62,194 nt of DNA from Cohnella phaseoli (GTDB taxonomy: Bacteria; Bacillota; Bacilli; Paenibacillales; Paenibacillaceae). Positions 44,512 to 53,860 of the stretch are shown in pieces (positions within the stretch are counted from its first letter, which is position 1; every line of letters begins with the position of its first letter). The translations under genes and the position numbers were made by a program. Where the stretch lies: assembly GCF_003386235.1 (NCBI RefSeq), contig NZ_QRDZ01000020.1:1-62194 (forward strand). Reading direction: 5' to 3'. The notes beneath the pieces were generated by a model. It saw only the letters and a program-made list of their open reading frames with translations, was not told the origin of the DNA and did not search any database.

Positions 44512-45417
44512 TTGGACAACCGTGCGATTCGGGATTCTGGCGGCGACCGCTGGTTTACCGTGATCAATTATTCGATTCTATCGCTGTTTCTGCTGTCAGT
44601 CTTATATCCGCTTCTTTACATTGTAAGCGCTTCGTTCAGCAGCTCGGAAGCCATCGTGTCGGGCCGCGTCTGGCTATGGCCGGTCGATTTTACGCTAGAC
44701 GGCTATAAGGCGGTGTTCCACCACAAGCTGATCTGGTCCGGCTTTCGCAACTCCCTGTTCTACATGGCGGTCGGTACGGCCATCAATGTGACGATGACGG
44801 TGTTGGCCGCGTACCCGCTGTCGAGAAGGGACTTGTACGGGCGCCACTATTTCATGTTTCTTTTCGTCTTCACGACGATGTTCTCGGGAGGGCTTATCCC
44901 TTTCTATATTCTGGTGAAAGATCTCGGCATGCTCGACACGGTCTGGGCGATGCTGTTGCCGGGCGCCTTGGGCGTGTGGAACGTGGTCATAACGCGGACT
45001 TATTTTCAAACCTCGATTCCGGAGGAAATGCTGGAAGCCGCGCAGCTGGACGGCTGCAGCGACTTCACCTTCGTTCGCAAGATCGTGCTGCCGCTATCCA
45101 TGCCGATCATCGCCGTTATTACGCTGTTTTATGCAGTTGGTCATTGGAACCAGTATTTCAGCGCGTTTATTTTCCTGAAGAGTCAGGGGCTGTACCCGCT
45201 GCAGATCGTGCTCAGAGAAATTCTGATCCAGAACAACATCAATATGAACATGCTTTCCGCAGTCGTGGACGTGCAGAGCGCGGCGAAGCGGGAGGGCCTC
45301 AGCAATCTGCTTAAATACTCGTTGATCGTGGTGGCGACTTTGCCGCTGATGATCATCTATCCTTTCGTACAAAAGCATTTCGTTAAAGGCGTTATGATCG
45401 GTTCCTTGAAAGGCTGA
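44512..45417 (+). CDS. YtcP-type ABC importer permease (locus C)
   Basis: A 301-residue permease with the EAA loop EAAQLDGCSDFTFVRKIVLP and the C-terminal HFVKGVMIGSLKG of the family. It uses TTG 44512 behind GGAAAGGAGA. The binding lipoprotein follows after 41 bp. Confidence 0.93.
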   Translation: MDNRAIRDSGGDRWFTVINYSILSLFLLSVLYPLLYIVSASFSSSEAIVSGRVWLWPVDFTLDGYKAVFHHKLIWSGFRNSLFYMAVGTAINVTMTVLAAYPLSRRDLYGRHYFMFLFVFTTMFSGGLIPFYILVKDLGMLDTVWAMLLPGALGVWNVVITRTYFQTSIPEEMLEAAQLDGCSDFTFVRKIVLPLSMPIIAVITLFYAVGHWNQYFSAFIFLKSQGLYPLQIVLREILIQNNINMNMLSAVVDVQSAAKREGLSNLLKYSLIVVATLPLMIIYPFVQKHFVKGVMIGSLKG

Positions 45418-45458
45418 AGACGGTATCACAAAACAATTCATATAAGGGGTGTTTTATT

Positions 45459-47144
45459 TTGAAGAAAGGTTTAGGCATTACGGTCGTTTTAATGCTTGTA
45501 ATGACGTTGGTTTTGAGCGCTTGCACCGGGAATAACGGCAATAACGGCAGCTCGCTGCCTCCGAGCGGAAGCGCCGCCAGTCCGGAGTCCTCTTCGTCCG
45601 GCAATGCGGATTCCGTTACGGGGCCGGGGGAGCTTCCGATCACGAAAGAGAAAACAACGATCAAGATTATGACTCACGCCAACTCGCTCGTCGAGGATTT
45701 CGCCACCAATGCGTTCACGAAGTATTTGGAGGAGAAGACCAATATCCATATCGAATGGGACATCCTGCCGGAGAAATCGGCTTCGGAGAAGTTGAATCTG
45801 GTTCTGGCCAGCGGGGAGGATCTTCCCGACGTCATTATGACGATGGGGATTTCTCCGGCGCAGCAGATGATCTTCGGCAGCCAGGGCCTGTTCCGGCCGC
45901 TTAACGATCTGATCGAGCAATACGGCACGGAAACGAACAAGATATTCGAGGCGATGCCTTACGTGAAGGATACGATTACTGCTCCGGACGGCAATATCTA
46001 TGCGATGCCGGCTCCGAACGAAGGCTTCCATGCGATGTTCATGCAGAAAATGTGGATTTACAAGCCATGGCTCGACAAGCTTGGTTTGGCCATGCCAACG
46101 ACAACCGAGGAGTTCTACAATGTGCTGCAGGCATTCAAGACAAAGGATCCGAACGGCAACGGCAAAGCCGACGAAATTCCGTTTTCCGGCTCGCCGACCG
46201 GTTATTTGACACAGGTCCATAACTTCCTGCTCAATTCATTTACCTATTCCCCGATGTCCTGGCTGACGGCCAATAACGGCAAGATCGAGGTTCCTTACAA
46301 CAAGCCGGAGTGGAAGGAAGGACTCAAATATTTGCGTCGCCTGTACGCGGATGGGCTGATGGATGCCCAGGCATTGACGCAGGACGGAAACCAACTGAAG
46401 CAGCTGGGCGAAAATCCGGACGTGCCGATTCTAGGCGCCGTCTCGACTTTGCACATGGGCGAGTTTACCCAATTTTTCGGAGAGAGCGGACGTTGGCTGG
46501 AATACGTGGCGGTGCCTCCATTGAAAGGACCGGCTGGCGTACAGGTAACCCCATACGACCCATACGGAGTTCTGAATACGGGAGCCTATGTTATAACGAA
46601 GGATGCGAAAAATCCGGAAGCCGCATTCCGCTTGCTCGACTTTATGTACAACACCGAAACGACGCTGCGCAGTTCCTACGGCGAGCCGGGCTCGGAGTGG
46701 GAGTGGGCGAAGGACGGGGAGATCGGCATCAACGGCGAACAAGCGGTGTGGAAGGCGCTGAAATCTTGGGGCAACGTGCAGAACGTACACTGGAGCTTGT
46801 CCGGTCCGATCTTTAATCCGTCAACGCTTCGTCTGAGCCAAGTCGACGATCCGACCAATCCGCTGGAGAAAATGCTGTATACCGAAACCAAAGAGAAATA
46901 CGATCCTTACAAAGCAGGCTTGGATCAAATCGTGCCGCCGCTCTATCTGTCCGACGAGGATTCTTCGGAAATCGCCGATTTGCAGCTGACGCTGCACAAC
47001 CGGGCGAATGAGATGCTTGTCCGCTCCATTACAGGCGATGTCGACATCGACAAGGAATGGGATGCCTACGTCAGTAGTCTGAACGATATGAACTTGGCCC
47101 GCTATTTGGAGCTTTATCAGAAGGCGTACGACGCCAAAAAATAA
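45459..47144 (+). CDS. LplA-type extracellular binding lipoprotein (locus C)
   Basis: A 561-residue oligosaccharide-binding protein: TTG start behind AAGGGGTG, signal peptide ending in LSAC with Cys22, a Ser/Gly-rich linker, then a two-lobed binding fold. The segment KDPNGNGKADEIPFSG is an EF-hand-like calcium-binding loop common in this subfamily. It feeds the LplB/YtcP permeases upstream. It ends 21 bp before the first dehydrogenase, so uptake and processing genes form one operon. Confidence 0.92.
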   Translation: MKKGLGITVVLMLVMTLVLSACTGNNGNNGSSLPPSGSAASPESSSSGNADSVTGPGELPITKEKTTIKIMTHANSLVEDFATNAFTKYLEEKTNIHIEWDILPEKSASEKLNLVLASGEDLPDVIMTMGISPAQQMIFGSQGLFRPLNDLIEQYGTETNKIFEAMPYVKDTITAPDGNIYAMPAPNEGFHAMFMQKMWIYKPWLDKLGLAMPTTTEEFYNVLQAFKTKDPNGNGKADEIPFSGSPTGYLTQVHNFLLNSFTYSPMSWLTANNGKIEVPYNKPEWKEGLKYLRRLYADGLMDAQALTQDGNQLKQLGENPDVPILGAVSTLHMGEFTQFFGESGRWLEYVAVPPLKGPAGVQVTPYDPYGVLNTGAYVITKDAKNPEAAFRLLDFMYNTETTLRSSYGEPGSEWEWAKDGEIGINGEQAVWKALKSWGNVQNVHWSLSGPIFNPSTLRLSQVDDPTNPLEKMLYTETKEKYDPYKAGLDQIVPPLYLSDEDSSEIADLQLTLHNRANEMLVRSITGDVDIDKEWDAYVSSLNDMNLARYLELYQKAYDAKK

Positions 47145-47165
47145 ACCGGATGAGGGGAATGCGCA

Positions 47166-48173
47166 TTGAAAGGGAAAGCGGTCGTCTTCCCGGATCGGAA
47201 TCGCGTATCGTTCCAAACGGTCGATATTCCGGAGCCGGGAGACGATGACATCGTCGTAGAGGTGCGGCATTCGTGGATCAGCGCGGGAACGGAAGGCTCG
47301 TTCCTGCGCGGCGAGCGGATTGCCGGAGAACGGCCGTATGCGGAGGGCGATCCTTGGCCCTTCCCGCATGCGGCCGGGTATCAGAAGGTCGGCATCGTGC
47401 GCTCGGTTGGGCGTGCCGTGCAAGGGCTAAGGGAGGGAGACCGGGTGTTCGTGGCGATGAGCCGCGTTTCCGGGCTGTATTTTGCCGAAGCCGGCCACAT
47501 TCAGCCCTCCGTCTCCGGCGCCGATCAGGTGTGGAAGCTGCCCGACGAGACGGACGATAAATCCATGTCCGCCTATGCCGGACTGGTGCTGGCGCAAGTC
47601 GGCTACAACTGCGGGATGCGTCCCGCGGTTGCGCCGGGCGAGCTGGCCGTCGTGATCGGCGACGGGCTTGTCGGACATTGGGCCGCCCAGACGCTGGCCC
47701 ATCGCGGCGCGGAGGTCGCGATGCTCGGCCGGCATGACGGCAGGCTTGGACTGGCGGAAGCGTCGGTTCGCAAGGTGAATATGCGGCGGGAGACGGCTGG
47801 CTCGGCGCTGCGGGGCGAGGCCGTGGCGATCGTCGTCGATACGGTCGGCGCGATGGAGAGTGTGCGAGAGCTGCAGTCGCTGATGAAGCGAGACAGCCAT
47901 CTCGTGTCCGCGGGTTATCTCGGCACGGAAGGCGTCGTCGATATTCAGAAGCTGAGGGAGCAGGAGATTACGCTGCATACTCCCTCGGGCTGGACGGGAC
48001 CGAGGATGGAGGCGACAATACAGGCGATTCGCGAAGGTTGGCTGAAGACGGTGCCGCTCATCACACATCGTTATCCGGCGCACGAGGCGGAGAAGGCGTG
48101 GGAGCTGATCCGCGGAGGCAGCGAAGCTTGTCTGGGCGTCCTGCTGGATTGGGAAGGCGTATCGGAATCGTAA
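47166..48173 (+). CDS. MDR-superfamily dehydrogenase without zinc ligands
   Basis: A 335-residue medium-chain dehydrogenase/reductase. The NAD-binding motif is GDGLVGHWAAQ (about 160-170). The usual catalytic Cys and GHE motif are replaced (SWISAGTEGS, HAAGYQKVG), as in the BchC-like/zinc-free branch often placed beside sugar loci. TTG 47166 is preceded by GAGGGGA. Paired with a second MDR enzyme, it may oxidise or epimerise a sugar or aglycone released by the rhamnosidase; no specific reaction can be assigned. Confidence 0.82.
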   Translation: MKGKAVVFPDRNRVSFQTVDIPEPGDDDIVVEVRHSWISAGTEGSFLRGERIAGERPYAEGDPWPFPHAAGYQKVGIVRSVGRAVQGLREGDRVFVAMSRVSGLYFAEAGHIQPSVSGADQVWKLPDETDDKSMSAYAGLVLAQVGYNCGMRPAVAPGELAVVIGDGLVGHWAAQTLAHRGAEVAMLGRHDGRLGLAEASVRKVNMRRETAGSALRGEAVAIVVDTVGAMESVRELQSLMKRDSHLVSAGYLGTEGVVDIQKLREQEITLHTPSGWTGPRMEATIQAIREGWLKTVPLITHRYPAHEAEKAWELIRGGSEACLGVLLDWEGVSES

Positions 48174-48228
48174 CGAATTGCCGGAACTAGCGGCAGCTTG
48201 AGAGAGAGATTGAGAGGAGCCATATGGC

Positions 48229-49185
48229 ATGGAGACAATGAGAACGCTCGTGATAAGCGGGAAGGAGCAGGCGGAGGTCGTCCGCGTGCCGATTCCCGAG
48301 CCGGGTCCGGGACAGGTGCTGGTCCAGGTGAAGGCGGTGACGACGTGTCCGCAATGGGATCTGCACATCTATCACGGCAAGCCGATGTTTGCCCATCAGG
48401 GGCCAGTCCCCTTTCCCTATATTCCGGGGCAGCCCGGACATGAAATGACCGGGACGATCGCGTCCGCGGGCGAAGGAGCGAGGCTCGCGGTCGGTCAAAC
48501 CGTATGCGCATGGCGCGATCCGGGACAGCTTCGTCCCGGATGCTACGCCGAATACGTGGTCATGGACGAGGCCGACGTGATCGAGGTGCCGCAGGAGCTG
48601 CATTACACGCAGGTCGTATCGCTGGAGCTGGCAATGTGCATTGCCGGAACGATTATTCGGCTCAAGCGCACTCTGGGCATAGAAGGCAAACGGTGTGCGG
48701 TCAACGGGCTAGGTCCGGCCGGCCTGATCGCCTTGCAGATGCTGAAGGCCGAAGGGGCCTCGGAGGTCGTCGGCATCGATCCTCTCGCATCGCGACGGGA
48801 TCTGGCGAAGTCGTTAGGCGCAGACCGGACGTACGAAGCCGGATCGGACGAGCTTGCCGCTCGGACGGAGGCGGGGGCGCCGGATATCGCCGTCGATTGT
48901 GTCGGATACCCGGCTGCGGTTAGTTACATGATGGACCATACGAAGGAAGCGGTCGCGCTGTTCGCCGTCCAGCGGGAGGATTATGTCCTGAACCATTCGG
49001 GGCTGAGCGTCATCGGCTACCCGGGTCATTTTCGGGAATCCGCAGAGTATGCGCTGGAGCTTATCGTGGCAGGCAAGCTGGAGATGCGGCCCTTGATTTC
49101 CAAGGAGCTTCCGTTGGAGGCTTACGGGGAGGCCGTTCGGCTGCTGCGCGATCAAGAGGCTATCAAGATTTGCTTCGTGCCGTGA
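48229..49185 (+). CDS. Zinc-type MDR alcohol/polyol dehydrogenase
   Basis: A 318-residue medium-chain dehydrogenase with probable catalytic zinc residues in TTCPQWD (Cys40) and PGHEMTG (about 70), and NAD site NGLGPAG. The four-Cys structural zinc loop is missing. ATG 48229 is set by GAGAGGAG 9 nt upstream; ATG 48224 stops after five codons. It lies between the zinc-free MDR gene and the GH78 gene, all with short gaps. Confidence 0.87.
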   Translation: METMRTLVISGKEQAEVVRVPIPEPGPGQVLVQVKAVTTCPQWDLHIYHGKPMFAHQGPVPFPYIPGQPGHEMTGTIASAGEGARLAVGQTVCAWRDPGQLRPGCYAEYVVMDEADVIEVPQELHYTQVVSLELAMCIAGTIIRLKRTLGIEGKRCAVNGLGPAGLIALQMLKAEGASEVVGIDPLASRRDLAKSLGADRTYEAGSDELAARTEAGAPDIAVDCVGYPAAVSYMMDHTKEAVALFAVQREDYVLNHSGLSVIGYPGHFRESAEYALELIVAGKLEMRPLISKELPLEAYGEAVRLLRDQEAIKICFVP

Positions 49186-49218
49186 GCGAAGAATGGAAAA
49201 GGAGGCGAAGAGGCGGCA

Positions 49219-51564
49219 ATGGAGGAAAATAAAGCGTGGGAAGCCTCGTGGATCTGGACGGAGCGCAATCGCGGGGAGCGGGCGGACGGCAACGAGCTGG
49301 TCTATTTCCGCAAAACGTTTCATCTTGTGGACGCCTATGCGGCCCGCTTGGTCGCGGAAGTGTCGGCCGACAACCGCTACCGTCTGTACGTGAACGGCGT
49401 TTCGGCGTCGACGGGACCGGCCCGGGGCGATCTGCGGACCCACTATTACGAAACGATAGATTTGTCCGCTTTTTTAAGAGACGGTCTTAACACGCTGGCC
49501 GTGAAGGTGCTGCATTATAAGGAAGGGGAGCCTCGTCCTTCCGCGATTCCGAGCGCGCATACCGGAGCTTTGCTTTTTCAAGGCAGGGTAACGGATCCGC
49601 ATGGACAAGAACTGCTGCGGCTCGATACGGACGAGTCGTGGCTGTGCCGGGTGGACGACGCGATCGCGTTCCTGCCGGAAAGCTATACCTGCGTCGGCGG
49701 CGGGGAGTCGGTCGAGGGAGACCGGCTTCCGCACGGCTGGCAGGAAACGGAGTTCGACGACCGGGACTGGAAGCGGGCCGTTGTCATTGCACGGACCCAC
49801 CTGGAGCACGACGGTTTCCTGACGCCCTGGCAGCTTACGGCGCGGACGATTCCGCCGATGTTCGAGCGGGACAGAGCTTTCGTGACCGTTACCCGCGCGG
49901 AGATGTCTCCGGGAGCAGTAATGCGGGAGGCTTCGTCCGAGCGGGAGTGGCTTCGGCTGCCCGCGCACGGCAAGGCGGTCGTAGAGCTGGACGCCGGGGA
50001 GCTGACGACGGGGTATTTGCGAATGGAGATGGCCGGCGGACGGGGAAGCGAGATTCGCTTCCTGTGCTCGGAGGGCTATGAATCGGAGGACGGCGTCAAA
50101 GGCGTCCGCGATAAGGCCGAAGGCAACGTCCTGCGCGGGTATCTCGAGCGGTATTCGGTGGCGGGCCGGATGGCGGGAGACGAGGTTTATGAAACGTTCC
50201 TGTTCCGCACGTTCCGCTTTATCCGGTTTGAAGTCGAGGCGGGCGGCGAGCCGCTCGTCATTCATCGCGCGTACTACCGGGAAACCGGCTACCCGCTTGA
50301 AGTTCGGGCTTCCTTCGAAGCCTCCGATTCCAGTCTGGGGCCGTTGTGGGACGTCAGCGTGCGTACGCTGCAACGCTGCATGCACGAGGGTTACTATGAC
50401 TGCCCGTTCTATGAGCAGCTGCAGTACAGCATGGATACCCGTCTGCAGGCGATGTTCACGTATGCGATTAGCGGGGACGACCGATTGGCGCGCAAGGCGA
50501 TCTATGAATTCCATAGCTCGCTGCTGCCCGGCGGCATGCTGCTGAGCCGCTATCCGTCGATTCAACCGCAGGTCATTCCCGGCTTCGCGTTGTATTGGAT
50601 CATGATGCTATACGACCACCTGCTGTATTACGGAGACGCTGAGCATGCGGCGCGCTACCGTCCGACCGTGGACGCCGTGCTGGACTGGTTCGCACGCCGG
50701 ATCGGCGGCGACGGTCTCGTCGGAGCCGCACCGCGAGGGTATTGGTCCTATGTCGATTGGGTGAAGGAGTGGGAGCGGACGCGCGGCGTTCCGTCTTCGG
50801 AAGGCCCGTTGACCGTGTATAACCTGATGTATGCGGACGCGCTGGAGAAGGCCGCCTTCATCAACGAGGCAACCGGCAGGCAGGAGATAGCCCGCGAGTA
50901 CAGGGGCCGCGCGAAGGAAATTCTCGCGGCGGTCAACGCCCGCTGCCGCTCGGCCGAGCGGGGCTTGTACCGGGACGGACCCGAGCTGGAGTCGTACAGT
51001 CAGCATGCGCAAATCTGGGCGATTCTCTCGGGAGCGGTACACGGGCAGGAAGCGTCTGAGCTGGCGAAACGGCTGATGGAGGATTCCTCGCTGCCACAGG
51101 TGTCTTACTCGATGGCTTTCTTTCTGTTCCGCGCTTTGTCCTCGGCCGGGCGATACGACCTTAGCTTCGCGCTGTGGGATCGGTGGCGGGATCAGATTGG
51201 TCTGCATTTGACGACATGGCTGGAGGACCCGGTGTCCCAACGCAGCGATTGCCACGCCTGGGGAGCCGTGCCTTTGTACGAATTCACGTCCGAAATTCTC
51301 GGCGTAAAGCCGGACGGCATCGGATACGAACGCATCCGGATCGAGCCGCGGCCGGGTCCGCTGCAATGGGCGCAAGGCCAAGCCGTAACCCCGCACGGAC
51401 CGGTGGAGGTCGCTTGGCGCATTTCCGAAGGAGAGTTCCGGCTAGAGGTAGCCGGGCTGCGCGGGAGGTCGGCGGACGTTCGGCTGCCGGACGGAACGGT
51501 TCGGCGCGTCGAAGGGAAGGATGGCGCCGAGTTCGCCTGCCGCATGCCGGGCAGCTCCGGTTAA
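49219..51564 (+). CDS. GH78 alpha-L-rhamnosidase-like enzyme
   Basis: A 781-residue protein without signal peptide. N-terminal beta-sandwich domains (ASWIWTER, FRKTFHL, YRLYVNG) precede an (alpha/alpha)6 barrel with YYDCPFYEQLQYSMDTR and the late EDPVSQRSDCHAWGAVPLYEF block, and a C-terminal beta domain. The canonical DCPxRxERxGW motif is altered here to DCPFYEQLQYSMD, which marks a divergent GH78 branch, so linkage specificity may differ. It should remove terminal alpha-L-rhamnose from imported oligosaccharides. It follows the two dehydrogenases and precedes an esterase lipoprotein gene by 12 bp. Confidence 0.88.
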   Translation: MEENKAWEASWIWTERNRGERADGNELVYFRKTFHLVDAYAARLVAEVSADNRYRLYVNGVSASTGPARGDLRTHYYETIDLSAFLRDGLNTLAVKVLHYKEGEPRPSAIPSAHTGALLFQGRVTDPHGQELLRLDTDESWLCRVDDAIAFLPESYTCVGGGESVEGDRLPHGWQETEFDDRDWKRAVVIARTHLEHDGFLTPWQLTARTIPPMFERDRAFVTVTRAEMSPGAVMREASSEREWLRLPAHGKAVVELDAGELTTGYLRMEMAGGRGSEIRFLCSEGYESEDGVKGVRDKAEGNVLRGYLERYSVAGRMAGDEVYETFLFRTFRFIRFEVEAGGEPLVIHRAYYRETGYPLEVRASFEASDSSLGPLWDVSVRTLQRCMHEGYYDCPFYEQLQYSMDTRLQAMFTYAISGDDRLARKAIYEFHSSLLPGGMLLSRYPSIQPQVIPGFALYWIMMLYDHLLYYGDAEHAARYRPTVDAVLDWFARRIGGDGLVGAAPRGYWSYVDWVKEWERTRGVPSSEGPLTVYNLMYADALEKAAFINEATGRQEIAREYRGRAKEILAAVNARCRSAERGLYRDGPELESYSQHAQIWAILSGAVHGQEASELAKRLMEDSSLPQVSYSMAFFLFRALSSAGRYDLSFALWDRWRDQIGLHLTTWLEDPVSQRSDCHAWGAVPLYEFTSEILGVKPDGIGYERIRIEPRPGPLQWAQGQAVTPHGPVEVAWRISEGEFRLEVAGLRGRSADVRLPDGTVRRVEGKDGAEFACRMPGSSG

Positions 51565-51576
51565 GGGGGAAATGCG

Positions 51577-52854
51577 ATGTTCTCCAAGGTCGCCGTCAGC
51601 GCGGTCGCCGCACTTATCGCCGCTGCGCTCCTGATCCTCGGACTTCCGGGATGCGGGACAGCGCCGGATTCGGGACCATGGGAAAGGAAGAGGCTAATGG
51701 AAATCCCCGCTTTCGCCTATGCGCCGGAGCATGATGCCGCAGACGGCGTCAGGGCGCTATTCTATGAAGGTCTGCCGTATGAAGATAAACCGACGAAGGT
51801 ATTCGCTTACGTCGGCATGCCGGAATCGGGAACAGCTGCTGGCGAGGCCGGGGTACCGGCCGTCGTTCTTGTGCACGGCGGCGCCGGTACCGCCTATGTC
51901 GATTGGGTAAGGGAATGGAACCGCCGCGGCTATGCCGCCATCGCGATGGATCTGGAAGGTCATCTGCCAGAGTGGGATGAGCAGGCAGGCGGATACAAGC
52001 CTCACGAATGGGGAGGACCGGCCAATCAGCCGGTATGGAAGGACATCGACAGGCCGGAGCGGGAGCAATGGACTTACCATGCCGTTGCGGACATCGCCCT
52101 CGCGCATTCGCTTCTGCGTTCGCTGCCGGGAGTCGATCCGCAGCGTACTGGAATCGTCGGGGTGTCGTGGGGCGCAGTATTGACGGAAATTGCGGTCGGC
52201 ACCGACGAGCGGTACCGCTTCGCGATTCCGGTCTACGGCAGCGGATTCGTAGCGGAGTCGGAAAGCTATTTCGGCGACGCTTATCGGAGCTGGCCGGAGG
52301 AAACCCGGGCGAGGTTCGAGCGTCTATGGGAGCCTTCCGTCTATTTGCAGCGCGCCAAGCTGCCAATGCTGTGGGTGAACGGGGATAACGACGCGCATTT
52401 TCCGCTGACCGTATTTACCAAGTCCTACGAGGTCGTGAAGGATAACGCCGTTCTGAGCATTCATCCCGGCATGCCGCACAATCAGGAGGAAGCCGTCCGT
52501 CCGCCGGAAATTTACGCCTTTGCGGACAGCGTCGTATCCGGGTCCGCCCCGCTGGCACGCACCGTCCGTCACGAATGGCGGGACGGGATCGACGGCGTCG
52601 ATGTCTCAATCGAGCTGGATAGTCCCGAGCCGATTGTCCGCGCGGAGTTCTACTATACGCTGAACGTATCCGATCGACTCAGTCCGGTATGGAGCAAGCG
52701 GGTCGTGAATGTGCCTACGGACGAAGGTCTGAAGCCGCGGATCGAAGCCGCGTTGCCCGCCAAGACGAAAGCCTACTACGCGAATGCCATAGACGCGAGA
52801 GGTTATATCGTCAGCGTCGGGCTGACGGATATAGCAGGGAGGGCGAATGAATGA
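51577..52854 (+). CDS. Alpha/beta hydrolase lipoprotein, acetylxylan-esterase-like
   Basis: A 425-residue surface lipoprotein (lipobox LPGC, Cys26). The hydrolase domain (about 40-320) has VLVHGGAGTAY as oxyanion region, the nucleophile elbow GVSWGA, Asp in NGDNDAHFP and His in GMPHNQEE. A C-terminal beta domain of about 100 residues follows (VSIELDSPEPIVRAEFYYT). This architecture is seen in acetyl-esterase-like enzymes acting on polysaccharides. The stop overlaps the next start (ATGA, 52851-52854). Confidence 0.85.
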   Translation: MFSKVAVSAVAALIAAALLILGLPGCGTAPDSGPWERKRLMEIPAFAYAPEHDAADGVRALFYEGLPYEDKPTKVFAYVGMPESGTAAGEAGVPAVVLVHGGAGTAYVDWVREWNRRGYAAIAMDLEGHLPEWDEQAGGYKPHEWGGPANQPVWKDIDRPEREQWTYHAVADIALAHSLLRSLPGVDPQRTGIVGVSWGAVLTEIAVGTDERYRFAIPVYGSGFVAESESYFGDAYRSWPEETRARFERLWEPSVYLQRAKLPMLWVNGDNDAHFPLTVFTKSYEVVKDNAVLSIHPGMPHNQEEAVRPPEIYAFADSVVSGSAPLARTVRHEWRDGIDGVDVSIELDSPEPIVRAEFYYTLNVSDRLSPVWSKRVVNVPTDEGLKPRIEAALPAKTKAYYANAIDARGYIVSVGLTDIAGRANE

Positions 52855-53801
52855 ACCGCATTCTTCGATCTTTGGGTTGCTGGCTGCTGGCTATCTCTAT
52901 CCCGCTCGCTCAGACCGGTTGCACGCGTTCGCCGTCCGGAGCGGACAACGAATCGGCGGGCAATTGGATTCTCGATACGGGCTTCGAGCGCGGAGCGATG
53001 GTATTCCATCCGATTCCCGGCGCGGCCCGCGTAAGCGGAAAGCTGGATTTCGGCCGCGATCTGGAAGGGCTGAAGTCGGAATGGATTGTGTCGCAATGGA
53101 ATTCCAAGAGCGATATCTCCAAAATTACTGGAAAGCGCGACAGCAAAATGTATACGTACGAGAACGCGGCCAAAACGCTGGCCGTAGCGGACGACGGAAC
53201 CGTGACGCTCCGCGTCGATACGGGAGAGGAGTACGACACGCCTCGGGTCAGGCCGACCGACCCCTGGGTGCATCTGTACCTTGAGCAGCGGTACGGCAGC
53301 CCGTACAGGCTCGCGGACCGGGACGATCTGCGTCTGCGCTTTCAAGCGCGGATTACGGAGTCCGAGTCCCTGATGTCGCCGGAACAGTACGATCCGGGCC
53401 TTCACGCCTCGATTGCCGTATTTTATCTTATCGTCGGGGATCTTTCCGGAAGCGGGGATTTCCTCAATTTCTGCGTGCCGATCTATGACAACCGCCACGA
53501 CGTTCCGCCGGGAGAATGGCACATCGATAGCGGCTTCAACCCGGCGGGAGACACGCACAAGCTCATCTATACGCTTGACGGCGGCGGCCTGTACGATTCG
53601 CCGACCGGAGACGGACAATGGCATCGCGTCGACGTCGAACTGCAGCCGCACATCGAGCAGGCGCTGGAGATCGCCAAGCAGAACGGTTATTTCGACGGGG
53701 TCTCCTATTCCGATCTCGGATTGGAAGCGATCTATATCGGCTGGGAAGTTCCCGGCGTCTTCAGAAGCGAGATGCAGATCCGGGATATGGGGATCTTCTA
53801 A
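52851..53801 (+). CDS. Unknown lipoprotein, beta-rich
   Basis: A 316-residue protein I cannot assign to a family. It has a hydrophobic N-terminus ending in TGC (Cys24; the -3 residue is Gln, so the lipobox is not ideal). The remainder lacks membrane segments and is rich in short beta-type stretches with many Asp, Gly, Tyr and Trp, such as WILDTGFERGAMVFHP and WVHLYLEQRYG. This looks like a jelly-roll carbohydrate-binding or lyase-like fold. It is translationally coupled to the esterase before it and ends the locus C operon. A role in binding or cutting the same surface glycan is inferred from context only. Confidence 0.7.
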   Translation: MNRILRSLGCWLLAISIPLAQTGCTRSPSGADNESAGNWILDTGFERGAMVFHPIPGAARVSGKLDFGRDLEGLKSEWIVSQWNSKSDISKITGKRDSKMYTYENAAKTLAVADDGTVTLRVDTGEEYDTPRVRPTDPWVHLYLEQRYGSPYRLADRDDLRLRFQARITESESLMSPEQYDPGLHASIAVFYLIVGDLSGSGDFLNFCVPIYDNRHDVPPGEWHIDSGFNPAGDTHKLIYTLDGGGLYDSPTGDGQWHRVDVELQPHIEQALEIAKQNGYFDGVSYSDLGLEAIYIGWEVPGVFRSEMQIRDMGIF

Positions 53802-53860
53802 GGCAGTCCGGCAGTCCGGCAATGCTAGGCGAGAGTAATAGGGGTGTCCCATAAGCAGGG

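Noticed and set aside
44615..44632. cre-like TGTAAGCGCTTCGT in the locus C YtcP permease gene
   Set aside because: It encodes the conserved family stretch IVSASF and lies deep in the coding region with two mismatches to the cre consensus.
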